DNA of 64,000 nucleotides from Yarrowia lipolytica (GCF_001761485.1 NC_090774.1:186001-250000), one strand, 5' to 3'; positions 32,368 to 42,707 are shown, counted from the stretch's first letter. Numbers and translations: made by a program. Notes: generated by a model not told the origin, from the letters alone.

Positions 32368-34050
32368 ATGTCGGACTTCAAAAGTGACCTGAAACGAGGA
32401 CAGAGCCGCAAAAAGCGAGAGACCCTGTCGTGCAACCCCTGCCGCAAGCGGAAACGAAAGTGCGACCATGGAACCCCCTGCTCCAACTGCGTCAAGCTCA
32501 ACATTGAAGCCACCTGCGAATACGGCAGTAACTCTCGATGGGAGGAGAGCAAGGATAAGGAGGTCAAGTCGCCGGCCTTTATCACCCAAACAAGCCTTGA
32601 CTTTCTCTCAAATGCCTCCTCTGTCTCGGAGATCATCCACCTGTTTGAAAAACACCTGCCGATCCAAACAGCGCCAAACAACAATCCCCTCAGCATCTTT
32701 TCCTACAAAACAGAAGAGTACGAGAGCGCCATTGCCAACGAGCCGCTCCCGAAGAACATAAGCGACATTCTGATCGAGAACTATAGGAATTTGGTGGACC
32801 CCTTCTTCCCCATTATTGACTGGAAGGAGTTCGAAGAACATTATGAAAACCTATACCCCGGGCAGGCTGGTCCTACACCGCCATCACCGCCACAACCACC
32901 GTCCTTCCTGGCTCTGATATACACAGTCTACGCCCTGAGTTGCAAGTCCTGCGCTTTCGACTCGCTGCTACATACCTTGCATGCTTCAGCCGTCATCCAC
33001 TTTTCTGATCGCGCCGAGCAATACCTCAACAGAATACCCTTGTTAGTGACCTCGTCGATCGACGACTTCCGAGCAGCACTGCTCTACATTTACAGTTCAT
33101 TCTCTGGCGACTGTCTTATGGTGGGATGGTCTCTGTGTGGTCTGTTGGTAACAATGAGCCAACGGATTCTGCCTCCCTTTACAGCCTCCAGCGACGTGAA
33201 GGAAGCTGCAAACCACCTCATTTCGGTTTCTGGCACTTTTTTCGACGCCTGCCAAGCATTTGTAGGCCACAAATCTGGGTTAGAATACCCCCAATTGCCT
33301 TTCAGCTCATACCCGTTTCTACACACTACCCAGAAGCTCTACATGTTCACCCGTGGACTGCAGAACAGCCATGATTCTTCAGATCCTGCTGAACTCCTGC
33401 GAATCGACCAGATAATCAATACTCTTCCCCAGGGAGATCCTATGGAGTTCATGAAGAAACTGGCACTGACAACACAATGGCACAAGGCCAATCTTTTGCT
33501 TTTCCGATGTGGCAAGATCGACCGACTCTCTGGACTCATGTCACTTCTGAAGCTACTGGAGAACCAATTCTATCTCTACTCTGCTCCTCCACAGATCCAA
33601 CAATACATTCTGTTTCACTGGAACAACATTTACTACCATGTGTTCACGGGAGTGATTGTTTTGGCTCTAGAACTGGAGGCAACTGATCCTCTGCCTCCGC
33701 TGGATCCATCTGTATTCCCCAACCTCTCCAAGCTCAACCTGGAAGAGGACAAGAACTGGAAGTCCACTCTGTTGGCTGTCTTGCGTGATCAGTACTTTGA
33801 TCTCAGAGTCAATTCTGAGTGTGCTAGTGCACGTGCTCACATGATAACTTCGGCATTTCTGGCCCAAGACACACATATGGAGTGTCCACGACCGTTTGGA
33901 CCTTTCCATAAGATGCTGTGCCTGCCATCAGGATTTTACATCTGTCGGTTTGACCGGTCGTACTTTCAGTGTGGCTACGGAATGGAGCTGGACCGTCAGA
34001 TTGGTCGTGCGTTATACGACTCCAAGGAGAGTTCCAAGGTGTTTCTATAG
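32368..34050 (+). CDS. Zn2Cys6 (Gal4-type) transcription factor
   Basis: A 560-residue protein with a canonical binuclear zinc cluster at residues 22-50: C22-x2-C25-x6-C32-x5-C38-x2-C41-x8-C50, with the basic loop RKRKRK between C25 and C32. The region before it (SRKKRET) and the linker after it fit a Gal4-type DNA-binding module. Residues about 130-400 look like the fungal-specific regulatory (MHR) domain (NYRNLVDPFFPIIDWKEFEEHY, LLTHLH-like helices, AALLYIYSSFSGDCLMVGWSLCGLLVTMSQRI). Targets unknown. The neighbouring dioxygenase is a candidate target because such pairs are common in fungi. Codon use is weakly biased, as expected for a low-level regulator. Confidence 0.9.
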   Translation: MSDFKSDLKRGQSRKKRETLSCNPCRKRKRKCDHGTPCSNCVKLNIEATCEYGSNSRWEESKDKEVKSPAFITQTSLDFLSNASSVSEIIHLFEKHLPIQTAPNNNPLSIFSYKTEEYESAIANEPLPKNISDILIENYRNLVDPFFPIIDWKEFEEHYENLYPGQAGPTPPSPPQPPSFLALIYTVYALSCKSCAFDSLLHTLHASAVIHFSDRAEQYLNRIPLLVTSSIDDFRAALLYIYSSFSGDCLMVGWSLCGLLVTMSQRILPPFTASSDVKEAANHLISVSGTFFDACQAFVGHKSGLEYPQLPFSSYPFLHTTQKLYMFTRGLQNSHDSSDPAELLRIDQIINTLPQGDPMEFMKKLALTTQWHKANLLLFRCGKIDRLSGLMSLLKLLENQFYLYSAPPQIQQYILFHWNNIYYHVFTGVIVLALELEATDPLPPLDPSVFPNLSKLNLEEDKNWKSTLLAVLRDQYFDLRVNSECASARAHMITSAFLAQDTHMECPRPFGPFHKMLCLPSGFYICRFDRSYFQCGYGMELDRQIGRALYDSKESSKVFL

Positions 34051-34430
34051 CTTCTTCCCAGAGATGAGAAGACATCTGTATTTATTGCATTTTTCAATGC
34101 CAGTGTCTGAACTGTAGTTCAAGTAAGTTACTAAGTAATACTAAGTAATACGCGAAGATAAACGCATGCAAAACCTACAACAAGCAGGCCATTAGCCATC
34201 ACGAAAGATTATAAGAAGCTGTTTGCCTTTCAATATCAACCTCCCCCCAGTTAATCCCACTTAGTGACAACCCCTTTCACCATAACATAAAGCTACTTGT
34301 AGTTATGTTCGACAGTGGATATCTCCAAATCCACCTCCGCAAATAAAGTTCAAGGTGCATGCACAACAGAAAAAATTGGAAACCATCTGCAAGATTTCAA
34401 TATCACCACCACCACACAAGCAAATCAACA
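34051..34430. other. Short spacer with UTP15 promoter
   Basis: No gene is present. AAAAAATTGGAA at 34370-34381 lies about 50 bp before the UTP15 ATG; the same 12-mer occurs before HAS1. Confidence 0.45.
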
Positions 34431-35930
34431 ATGTCCGCCCCCTTGAACCGGTTGACGATTGCTAAGGAGGTCAAAAAGGGCTCCGACTTGACGCCCGAGC
34501 AAAAATTCTGGAAAACCTACCGTTCGCCTCTGCTCGTCAAAGAGTACAATGCCATCTCTCACGTTTCCTTCAACCATCACAATGACTTTGCCGTCACCTC
34601 GTCTACTCGAATCCAGATCTTCTCTGGAAAGACCCGAAAAGTCACCAAGACTATCTCTCGTTTCAAGGATACTGTATACTGCGGCGAGTTCCGGTCTGAT
34701 GGTAAGCTGATTGTGGCCGGTGATGCTACAGGTCTGGTTCAGATCTTCGATGCCGTGTCGAGAAACATTCTGGTGACTCTGCAGGCGTCCCAACTGGCCA
34801 CTCATGTGACTAAGTTCCACCCCACAAACCTCACCACTCTCCTCACAGCCTCCGACGACCGAAGCGTCAAGCTCTACGATATCACCAGCTCCACTCCTCT
34901 GATCGAGTTTGAGGGCGCTCAGGATTACGTTCGATGTGGAGAGTTTGTCGATGCCAACGTTGTCGCTGCTGGTTCGTACGACGGAACTGTTCGACTCTAC
35001 GACGCCCGATCCGGAAAGACCCCCATCTCTTCTCTGGCTCAGGATCACCCGGTTGAGGATGTCCTCTACCACAACGGAATGGTGTTGTCTGCCGGAGGTC
35101 CCATTGTCAAGGCCTGGGACATGACCACCGGAAAGACCATCCGACAAATGGGCAACTTCAGCAAGACCGTTACTTGCCTGGCCCCTACTCACGGTGCTTC
35201 TGGATTCTTCGCTGGCTCCCTAGACGGCCATGTCAAGGTCTTTGATGATACCTCATTCAAGGTTACCTACGGCTGGAAGTACGGCTCCGGAGTGCTCTGT
35301 ACTGGTATGTCTCTAGACTCCCAGCATATTGTGGCCGGTCTGGTTTCCGGTATTGTCGCTGTTCGAACCCAGCAGCCCAAGAAGGACGAGAAGATCAGCA
35401 ACGGACGGGTTCTGGACCAGAAGGCTGCTGTTGAGGAGGAGAAGAAGAAGAAGGCAGAGGGACCCGTGCTTGGAGGAACCAAGTACGAGGGTCAGTTTGA
35501 GCATGTCATTGTCGAGGAGCACGAGCGGCCCAACAAGAAGCTGCTGAAGCGATATGAAAACCTGCTTCTCGGATTCCGATGGGGTGATGCTCTCGATGCT
35601 GCACTGTCTGGAGAGCATCTGGAGACCTCTGTTCTGGCTCTGGAAGAGCTCAAGAAGCGAGGTAAGGTGCGAGCTGCACTGCTGAACCGAGATGAGGACT
35701 CTCTGGAGCCTCTCTTTGAGTTCGCTACCAAGGCCATTGCTGACTCGCGATACATCAACATTGTTGCTGACTACGTTGCAGTCGTGCTGGACATGTACAC
35801 TAGTGTGATTACCAAGAGCCCGATACTCGAAGAGCGGGTGTCTGAGTTCTACGACGCTCTCAAGTCCGAGGTCGAGACTGCTAAGGAGAGCAAGAAGATC
35901 CAGGGTATGTTGGAGCTCCTCAGTGTTTAG
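34431..35930 (+). CDS. UTP15: U3 snoRNP protein Utp15 (t-UTP subcomplex)
   Basis: An in-frame ATG exists at 34359, but I choose 34431 (499 residues, MSAPLNRLTIAKEV) because it follows a CA-rich leader ending in CAACA and because the extra 24 residues are His/Lys filler. The N-terminal two-thirds is a WD40 propeller (SHVSFNHHNDFAVTSS, TKFHPTNLTTLLTASDDRSVKLYD, GSYDGTVRLYDARSG). The C-terminal part (about 360-499), with NKKLLKRYENLLLGFRWGDALDAAL and the RVSEFYDALKSEVETAKES helix, is the UTP15 C-terminal domain. Utp15 belongs to t-UTP/UTP-A, which loads on nascent pre-rRNA before U3 and also helps Pol I transcription. It lies 23 kb from the U3 gene. Confidence 0.95.
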   Translation: MSAPLNRLTIAKEVKKGSDLTPEQKFWKTYRSPLLVKEYNAISHVSFNHHNDFAVTSSTRIQIFSGKTRKVTKTISRFKDTVYCGEFRSDGKLIVAGDATGLVQIFDAVSRNILVTLQASQLATHVTKFHPTNLTTLLTASDDRSVKLYDITSSTPLIEFEGAQDYVRCGEFVDANVVAAGSYDGTVRLYDARSGKTPISSLAQDHPVEDVLYHNGMVLSAGGPIVKAWDMTTGKTIRQMGNFSKTVTCLAPTHGASGFFAGSLDGHVKVFDDTSFKVTYGWKYGSGVLCTGMSLDSQHIVAGLVSGIVAVRTQQPKKDEKISNGRVLDQKAAVEEEKKKKAEGPVLGGTKYEGQFEHVIVEEHERPNKKLLKRYENLLLGFRWGDALDAALSGEHLETSVLALEELKKRGKVRAALLNRDEDSLEPLFEFATKAIADSRYINIVADYVAVVLDMYTSVITKSPILEERVSEFYDALKSEVETAKESKKIQGMLELLSV

Positions 35931-36116
35931 AGAGAGCAAAAGGATGGATGCATTTGTTGAATAGATATTAGATAATGATTGGGAAAATGGTACTTGTAGT
36001 TATATCGCTGCTTGTAGACTAGTATGTAAGTAGTTGTACATGGCAGCTAGTCAAAAAACACTGTATATGTTATATCTCTAAATGCGTTCGTATGCTTATG
36101 TTAAATGCTAGGGCGA

Positions 36117-37341
36117 TCACTTCTTAAACCTCGAGGCCCACTGCTTCTGTCCCATATTGACCTTGAATCCCGTGTTGAGTCTGTTGGTGGTGGAGAAGTT
36201 GTCGTTATCCACCTTGGCCTTCTTGTGCTGTTCAGACTCGACTCGCACAATAGCCTTTTTAGTGGTTCGCTTCTGCGTCTGATGCTTGCGTTTCTTGATA
36301 CCACCTTCTTTGTAGATAGGAGCACTGAGAGCAGTCTCTCCTTCAAGAGCAGTTTCATGAACCCAATCTAAATCGTCCTGCACAGGTTCATCATAAGGAT
36401 TATGGACCTCCACAGTTCCCATGATCTCGTCCAGCTCATCAGGTTCCTCCCCGTCGAATGTAACATCAACGATCTTAGGCTCTTTGGGCTTAGGAGGCAG
36501 TCCTTCAAGTTCACGCCAAGCGTCTTCATCGTCATCATACTCTTCAGTCTGGTTAGCTGGTGACAACTCCTTCTCAGGAGACATTTGTTTGATAGGACTC
36601 TCGACTACAGACTGCCTGATTCTCTCGGCGAAAGAGAGCCGTTTTTCGAATGGAGAAACATCAACAGAAATGCGGTTGAGATATGCAGGTGTGGTGAACT
36701 CGTCGTTGACATCCAATGCTGGTTTGTTGGTCGGCGTCTCGGAGGTGATGGAAACAACCTTCACTGGGGTAGAAACGTTACCGGGGGTGGCAAATTCCTT
36801 CACGGGTGTGCCATCAAGTCCTTCCAGCAAACTTACTACTCTTCCATGAATGCTAGGTGTAGGTCCTAACGGCACGCTCGGGGATGGTTTGGGTGTCGCA
36901 GCTTTAGGAGTATCCTGTAGCTGTTTCTGAGGTGTTCTGGACAGTGCTGGGGCCTTAGAGAAGGTCAATGACCGGTGCGAGGGTGTGACAATGTCGGCAT
37001 GCTGCTGTTTGGAAACAGATCTTCGTCTGTTCTTGGAAATCTGTTTTTCTGGAGTCTTGACTGAAAACGACACAGGTTTGTAGTTCAACGACGAGTGTAA
37101 TTTGGAAGCCCGTTTAGGGGTGGAAGGACCGGTGCCAGCACTTTCAGCCTTTTTGAACTTATTGTAAAGATGGTACTTTTTCGCTGTGTTAATTGTTGCA
37201 CGAAGAGCAGTGCCACCCCCTTCTCTGATACTCACCAATAGGGTCCGCCTTGACCTCTTTAGGCGTAGGCTTGCGGCCGTGTTTATCAGCGTATGCTCTT
37301 TCCCATGCCTTGATCTCTGATCGGAGTGTCTGAATGTCCAT
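36117..37341 (-). CDS. SLD2: DNA replication initiation protein Sld2/Drc1, spliced
   Basis: Exon 1 is 37236-37341, the intron is 37184-37235 (52 nt, GTGAGTA donor, TTAACACAG acceptor) and exon 2 is 36117-37183, giving 390 residues. Joining restores the diagnostic RecQL4/Sld2 N terminus: MDIQTLRSEIKAWERAYADK, then HGRKPTPKEVKADPIAKKYHLYNKFK. Only the spliced form has it. Downstream the protein is rich in SP/TP sites (TPEKQ, TPSHRS, SRTPQKQ, TPKAATPKPSP), the CDK sites that in yeast let Sld2 bind Dpb11 and fire origins. An acidic block (EEYDDDEDAWREL) and a basic C terminus (QWASRFKK) follow. The branch site is TTAAC rather than CTAAC, slightly weaker than in the other introns. ACGCGT and GACGCGCGTC sites stand upstream. 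Confidence 0.92.
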
Positions 37342-37910
37342 TGTGCCCAGCTACACCGTCTGTAGCAGTGTGGAGTGTGTTTTGTAGTGTGCAGAACGCG
37401 TTGCTCGTGTGTAATATTAATTTAGACGCGCGTCGTCACGCATGAAGATTGGAAAAAGTTGGAGGTAGTGAGGTGAATGCGTACTCGTAGACATCATGAG
37501 CCATGTCACAGGACTGGCAATTTTGAGAGAGGATCTCTCATGACAACCCACAGCTGAGACAGGTCTCCAAACTGCTAGCATCATTATCTACAATGACTAT
37601 TAGAGGAACTCTATCTTTGCCAAGTATATCAAGTACTGGTATGAGTATATTGAGGGCTGGTCTTTACAGGTTATGAGAATTAATTGTGTGTGCGGTAATA
37701 TTTACACCTAAAAGAAGTACACGATAGTTTAATTTAAGTGATTCACAGCTTCCAACACTTGCGAGCAACTTCGTAGAAATACTTGTACTTGTAGTGTGTG
37801 AGTCTTTCCTGAGTCCCCGCCTCCTCGTGTGAGCTGTAACTATCATACCCTAACCCTACACACTCAGTTTGCAGGTGGTCAAAATCTGATTCACTCAGAA
37901 CGCAGACACC
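37342..37910. promoter_or_regulatory. Divergent promoter of SLD2 and ATP25
   Basis: Two G1/S-type sites lie 55-95 bp upstream of SLD2: ACGCGT at 37396-37401 and the palindrome GACGCGCGTC at 37425-37434. No coding region is seen. A TACTTGTACTTGTAG word is at about 37781-37795. Confidence 0.55.
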
Positions 37911-39878
37911 ATGATTCGAGTGTTTTTGCGCCAGGGACGTGTATTGCGACCTTCAACGCTCCAGTATCGACTGAGACATTTCAGTGACGACAAAAAACCG
38001 ACTCAAGGGCTTGATTTTAGAGCGCTGAACAATGAAATCGGAGGTGAGCGACAAGACAAAAGCTCTGTTGAGAACGACAACACGCCTGTGAGCCAAGCTA
38101 TCAACGGGGACATTATTGGAGCCTCTTCTACAAGCTCCGAAACCCCTTCCAAGCCGTGGTATCTGCGAGATCAACCGGAAGTAAAGGAGGAGCCTGTCAA
38201 CATTGACCTGGGTCTGCCAGATGGAGCTATGAATGATATCGCCAAGCAGCTTGCACGTGATGCCATTTATGACATCAAGTACATTCCCGAGCAGGATATT
38301 CTCATTGGGTCCGGCAAGTCCAGTCGACACATCTACAAGGCTGGACGGGAAGTTATGGGAGTGCTGAAACACCAGCATGATGTTCTTCCAACTGCTGAGG
38401 GACTGTTCAAGAAGAATGCACAGAGAATGTCTTACCGACGAATGCTAAAGAAGGCCCGAAAGCAGAATCTCGAGTTCCCCGACTCGGAATGGGTCGTGAT
38501 CGACTCCCAGATGGGCTTCCATGTACATATTTTCACTGCCGAGAAACGCGAGCTTGTCAACCTGGAGGATCTTTACAAGTTTGAGATGGATGAAGAGGAG
38601 GTTGAAATTTCGCCAGAGGACTTTGCTTGGGCCGAAAAAGGTCAGAAGAACGTCATTGATGGAGATGAATTCTTATCTGGACAGCACAACTCTGATCCTT
38701 TCCTCAGGAGCGATTCGATCACCGGCTTGCCCAAGAAGCCCTCTAACAACCCCTTTGACGGTGGTATTGGAAGTGGCCAGAGAAGAAGTCTCCATACCTC
38801 AGCACCAGCTGCAACCACCCTTGCAGTAGACTTTGATGGCGGATCTGCAGCAGCCAAGGACGACGAGTCCAAGTCCCACCCCTCCATCATCCCTCTCTTC
38901 ATGTACCAAAAGTGGGCCACTCAGGGTGACAAGGATCAGGTTCTGGCAAAGTACGACGACCTTCAACCGCATGCAAACCGTAAGGAGATTGTTCTTTCTG
39001 CCATCACCAACTTTCTGAAACTTCCCACAACGGGCTTCAACGACGTTCCGCAAGCTGTAGAGGAGCTTTTTGAGGTCTTCTCCCCTTCGGATGCATCCAA
39101 CCCCGAATGGAAAGAGGCCTTCAAGGCTCTGGTTAACGCCTACGCTCTGAACCACAAGTGCGTCCCTACACAAGCTCTCGTCGACTACCTTGTTGCCCAG
39201 CAGGCCTCTGGAGCCGCCGTGGTCAACTGGCAAGTCTCCGAGATCGTCAGAGCCACCATCGACTCCACACAATACGAGCAGGTTGGCGTGACTTCTCTCA
39301 AGGAGTGGCAGCGAGTTGTGGATGCCAAAATTCAAATCATCAAACAGCTGATCGAGAGCTTTGGACTCGTGGCTCCTGTGAGATTGCTTGCTAACGACAG
39401 ATTCATCCGACGTGTGGCTCGGTCTCTTACCCAAAGAACCTCTGCATCTTTCGGTCTGGACCTTGTTGCCAAGCCCGAAACCACAAAGCATCCCCTCGAT
39501 CTGCGTCTCAAGCTATTGGAAGAGAGTCTTCCCATCAAGATGCTCAACAGAAAGACTCTGTTTGTCTTTTTCGCAGCCTACGCAAACTCGTACGCCTGGA
39601 ACCCTTTTTTCAAGCTCCTGAAGCGATGTCACAAGGAAACCAAGACTGATAACGCCCACGTTCAGACGATCATATCGCTGGTTCTCAACTCTCGAGACGA
39701 GACTGCCTACTACCGACTGATGGAGTCCGAACTCGGTCTTCTCTGCGATGCTCAGGGAGAGTTGCCTCTCGACAAGGACATTGCTGTGAAGCTCGAAAAG
39801 TTGATGGACAACATTGATCCCGAAGGTCGTCGATTCCAGCAGTTGCGGCACAAGACCAACACGCAGCTTTACTCATGA
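37911..39878 (+). CDS. ATP25: Mitochondrial ATPase expression protein Atp25 (RsfS-like fusion)
   Basis: A 655-residue protein with an N-terminal arginine-rich mitochondrial presequence (MIRVFLRQGRVLRPSTLQYRLRHFS). Residues about 100-230 match the ribosomal silencing factor (RsfS/Iojap) fold: ARDAIYDIKYIPEQDILIGSGKSSRHIYKAGREV and EWVVIDSQMGFHVHIFTAEKRELVNLEDLY. Residues about 320-655 form the helical M domain, which in S. cerevisiae Atp25 is cleaved off and stabilises the OLI1/ATP9 mRNA, while the RsfS part helps assembly of the Atp9 ring. A second RRSLHTS-like site near 292-300 could be where the two halves separate. Length is close to the 612-residue S. cerevisiae protein. Confidence 0.85.
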   Translation: MIRVFLRQGRVLRPSTLQYRLRHFSDDKKPTQGLDFRALNNEIGGERQDKSSVENDNTPVSQAINGDIIGASSTSSETPSKPWYLRDQPEVKEEPVNIDLGLPDGAMNDIAKQLARDAIYDIKYIPEQDILIGSGKSSRHIYKAGREVMGVLKHQHDVLPTAEGLFKKNAQRMSYRRMLKKARKQNLEFPDSEWVVIDSQMGFHVHIFTAEKRELVNLEDLYKFEMDEEEVEISPEDFAWAEKGQKNVIDGDEFLSGQHNSDPFLRSDSITGLPKKPSNNPFDGGIGSGQRRSLHTSAPAATTLAVDFDGGSAAAKDDESKSHPSIIPLFMYQKWATQGDKDQVLAKYDDLQPHANRKEIVLSAITNFLKLPTTGFNDVPQAVEELFEVFSPSDASNPEWKEAFKALVNAYALNHKCVPTQALVDYLVAQQASGAAVVNWQVSEIVRATIDSTQYEQVGVTSLKEWQRVVDAKIQIIKQLIESFGLVAPVRLLANDRFIRRVARSLTQRTSASFGLDLVAKPETTKHPLDLRLKLLEESLPIKMLNRKTLFVFFAAYANSYAWNPFFKLLKRCHKETKTDNAHVQTIISLVLNSRDETAYYRLMESELGLLCDAQGELPLDKDIAVKLEKLMDNIDPEGRRFQQLRHKTNTQLYS

Positions 39879-40533
39879 GTAATGATTTCTCGAATGGTAT
39901 ATAAATAATGACAGTTACGGAGTTTATGCGAAGTCCCGGTACAGTAGGTTACTCGTACTTGTAGTTACAGAATGTATTGTATTAGTTGTGTGAGAACAGT
40001 CTGCAGATAGGAGAAAAGACATAGGAGAAATAGAAGTAGAAGTAATGTCACGTGACTTCCAATCACATATACGGACATAGCAGATGCGACATCGCTAAGG
40101 TGTTCATGTCACATGAAACCGTACCACTACAGACTTGCCCTCTCATCTACTTGTACTTCCACCTGCTTGCACAATGGAAGCTTAGATTAGCTCAGGTTTT
40201 TGCTGTTTTCGGCCAATTCAACCCAAAAAGGAAAGTGGAAGTCTGCAACTGAGCCAGGTATACAGCACCGAGAGGGCGTCAAGACTAAAGATAAATAACC
40301 GACCCAGAAGGTGTTCCGAGTCTTCCCCCTCTGTCTCCAATCTTCGCCTGTTCCTGCGTGGCTGCATTTATGCATTCTTTTTCACAGTCCAAACAATCTC
40401 CACCCTCAACTCTAAGTTTAGGCTTTGCATTGTTGACCAAGGACGGCTGAAACATAATTCTCGTTCCTGAAAATACAGTCGGCCACCACCTCCATCTGTA
40501 CCAGTCCCACGGTGCCCACGCGCGCAGAGAATC
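39879..40533. other. Spacer between ATP25 and the Smr gene
   Basis: No gene is seen. TCACGTGA is at 40048-40055 and TACTTGTA words are near 39955 and 40150. Confidence 0.45.
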
Positions 40534-41373
40534 ATGTCCGCCCAGACCGAACGCCGAATTATTGGTGATGGTGAGTAAACGACTCGCGAGACAGAGGAGC
40601 GGCTATACAGAAGGATCGTGTAACAGAGGATGCTACCTTGACACTACCATATCGACAATATCAGAAAGTGTTTCAACGACTGGCTCAACCTCTCAACTCC
40701 ACCTAACACAGACTACAACCACGCCACGGATGGCGAGTACAAGAAGCTCCGTGACATGGCTCACAAGGAGTACGAGCGACGAAAGGAGCTGTCACAGAAG
40801 AGTCAGCAGGCCTACAAGAGCGGAGACGGCGCTGGAGCCAAGCAGCTGAGTGAGGAGGCAAAGAAGCACGGTGAAAAGATGGACCAATACAACCGACAGG
40901 CTGCCGAGTACGTTTTCCGAGAAAACAACACAGACTCCGCCCACGACGAGATCGATCTCCACGGTCTGTATGTGGAAGAAGCCGAGGAGTTTCTGGGACA
41001 GAGAATCCAGGCAGCCATGCAGAGAGGTGATCCTGTTGTCAAGGCCATTGTAGGAAAGGGTCTTCATTCTTCTGGAGGAGTGGCTAAGATTAAGCCTGCC
41101 GTTGAGAAGCTGTGCAACGAGCACCGACTGCGTCATCACATCGACCCCAAGAACGCGGGAGTCATGATAATTGAGCTGCCCAATGGACCCCAGCAGCCTG
41201 GACAAGTGTACCAGCAGCCCGGACCTCAGCAGCAGCCTCATTACCAGCAGCAGCAGCACCAGGGCAACTACCAGGGCAACCAGTACCACCAGCAGCAGCA
41301 GCAGGGCCAGGGAAAGAACGACAACCTTCTTGTCAACATTCTTTGTTTCTGTATTAACAAGTTTTTGAAGTAG
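40534..41373 (+). CDS. Smr-domain protein with DUF1771, spliced (YPL199C-like)
   Basis: Exon 1 is 40534-40570, the intron is 40571-40711 (141 nt, GTGAGTA donor, CCTAACACAG acceptor) and exon 2 is 40712-41373, giving 232 residues. Residues about 13-78 are the DUF1771 helical hairpin (YNHATDGEYKKLRDMAHKEY...). Residues about 91-170 are the Smr domain, with the IDLHG motif at 93-97 and the GKGLHSSGG loop at 128-136. Smr domains bind or cut nucleic acids and occur in proteins acting on stalled ribosomes. The tail (about 171-215) is Gln/His-rich low complexity, then a hydrophobic LLVNILCFCINKFLK end. The same DUF1771-Smr layout is known in S. cerevisiae YPL199C. Confidence 0.9.
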
Positions 41374-41611
41374 AAGGGATGATAAGGGGAAACCGGACAT
41401 TTGGAGGATAGGATCATAGAATAATGCAATTGTGTAACATATAATCATATCATGAGTACATTTTCCTTTGCTTGAGAATTGAAATAATATCAGTAGGCCT
41501 TGGATCTCTAGGGAATGGACATTTTCAAGTCTTACAACATACACTCATAACCTGTTTTTTATCGCGTTTTTCAGATAGTAGATGCCACGTTCATAAAAAA
41601 CCTAAATAGGC

Positions 41612-41683
41612 GCCATCATAGTATAGTGGTTAGTACACCACGTTGTGGCCGTGGAAACCTCAGTTCGATTCTGGGTGATGGCA
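41612..41683 (+). tRNA. tRNA-His (GTG)
   Basis: A 72-nt tRNA with acceptor stem GCCATCA/TGATGGC plus discriminator A. The A box region is TAGTATAGTGGTTAGTAC, the anticodon arm is CCACGTTGTGGCCGTGG with anticodon GTG, and the B box is AGTTCGATTCT. It closely follows yeast tRNA-His. A T6 terminator begins four bases after the discriminator. No intron is present. Confidence 0.97.
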
Positions 41684-41870
41684 TTATTTTTTGTTTGTGT
41701 GGACTTGAACTTGGTACAATATTATCCATTGGGCCAAGTTGTTTTTGAGACCAACCGCTTGAACTCCTAATTATCCACATTTTTGACTATGTACACTTCT
41801 ATTTTAACATTATACAGTTAGTTCTTTTTATAAGCCCGCGGCTCCGTTTATCCTACTCTGTATCAGTTGT

Positions 41871-42707
41871 CTATTCATCAAAGTTCTTCTCAAGGAACTC
41901 AATGAACAGCGGAATGATTCTGTCATCGCCGAGTGCTCTCATCTTATTGAGAGTCACAAACTGACGCCTCATACGTTGCAGTTCAGGAAGACTGACAGCA
42001 TCTATAGGCAGCTGAAGACTGTGATTACCACCATCTAGCTTCACGAGACCTCCAACATTGTCTCTTTGGATATCAAGGATCTCGCTGACAATGGTCTGGG
42101 TCTTCTTATCAAGCTCATAGAGGTAGTCAGTAGACGTGGCAGGCTTTAGCACAGTTGCCTGGTTGGGTTTTAGAACCTTTCGGTGAACCAAAGCATTCCA
42201 CATTTCCTCACCAGAGATGTCTTTGTCAATATGAGGAATGGTAAAGAGAGGAGAATCCCACTTGTTCGCTCCATTCGGCTCTTCATATCTGAATACTAGG
42301 GCGTCAAAGAGATCGTCCTCCCACTTGTTGGGGTGAATTGAATTGTATTCCTTGCAAACATCAACGGGAGCACCCACATGTGCCACTCCATAGTTGGTAG
42401 CCACGGCCTTTGCTTCACACCACAGCTGGTATCTGAATCCTTTGATATATGTCATGTTGTCGAGAATGACGATGGTGTTTTTGGAAACCAACCGTTTAAC
42501 AGCAGATATTTGCTCGCCACGGGTCATTTTTTCAGTCCGGCTCTCCTTGTACGAGTCTTTGCTCAGTCCCAGAGACTCATCATTGATCACCTCCACTGTC
42601 AGATTCGACCCTGTCTCCTGGATCTTCTTCTCGAAGTAGTCCTTTATTTGCATGGCTCGGGTTGTCTTACCCGCGGAAGGGTATCCTGTGATCAAGAGAA
42701 GAGGCAT
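41871..42707 (-). CDS. KTI12: Elongator-associated P-loop protein Kti12
   Basis: An upstream in-frame ATG at 42773 exists, but the conserved start is MPLLLITGYPSAGKTT at 42707 (278 residues). The Walker A loop GYPSAGKT spans residues 8-15. Further landmarks are VINDESLGLSKDSYKESRTEKMTRG (near 43-67), the Walker B-like TIVILDNMTYIKGFRYQLWCEAKA, and the C-terminal tRNA-binding region ending RRQFVTLNKMRALGDDRIIPLFIEFL. Kti12 is an ATPase related to PSTK that binds tRNA and supports Elongator in forming mcm5/ncm5 on wobble uridines. CGI121, another tRNA-modification factor, is 8 kb away. It is divergent from MTG1 across a 360-bp spacer. Confidence 0.95.
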   Translation of the reverse strand: MPLLLITGYPSAGKTTRAMQIKDYFEKKIQETGSNLTVEVINDESLGLSKDSYKESRTEKMTRGEQISAVKRLVSKNTIVILDNMTYIKGFRYQLWCEAKAVATNYGVAHVGAPVDVCKEYNSIHPNKWEDDLFDALVFRYEEPNGANKWDSPLFTIPHIDKDISGEEMWNALVHRKVLKPNQATVLKPATSTDYLYELDKKTQTIVSEILDIQRDNVGGLVKLDGGNHSLQLPIDAVSLPELQRMRRQFVTLNKMRALGDDRIIPLFIEFLEKNFDE

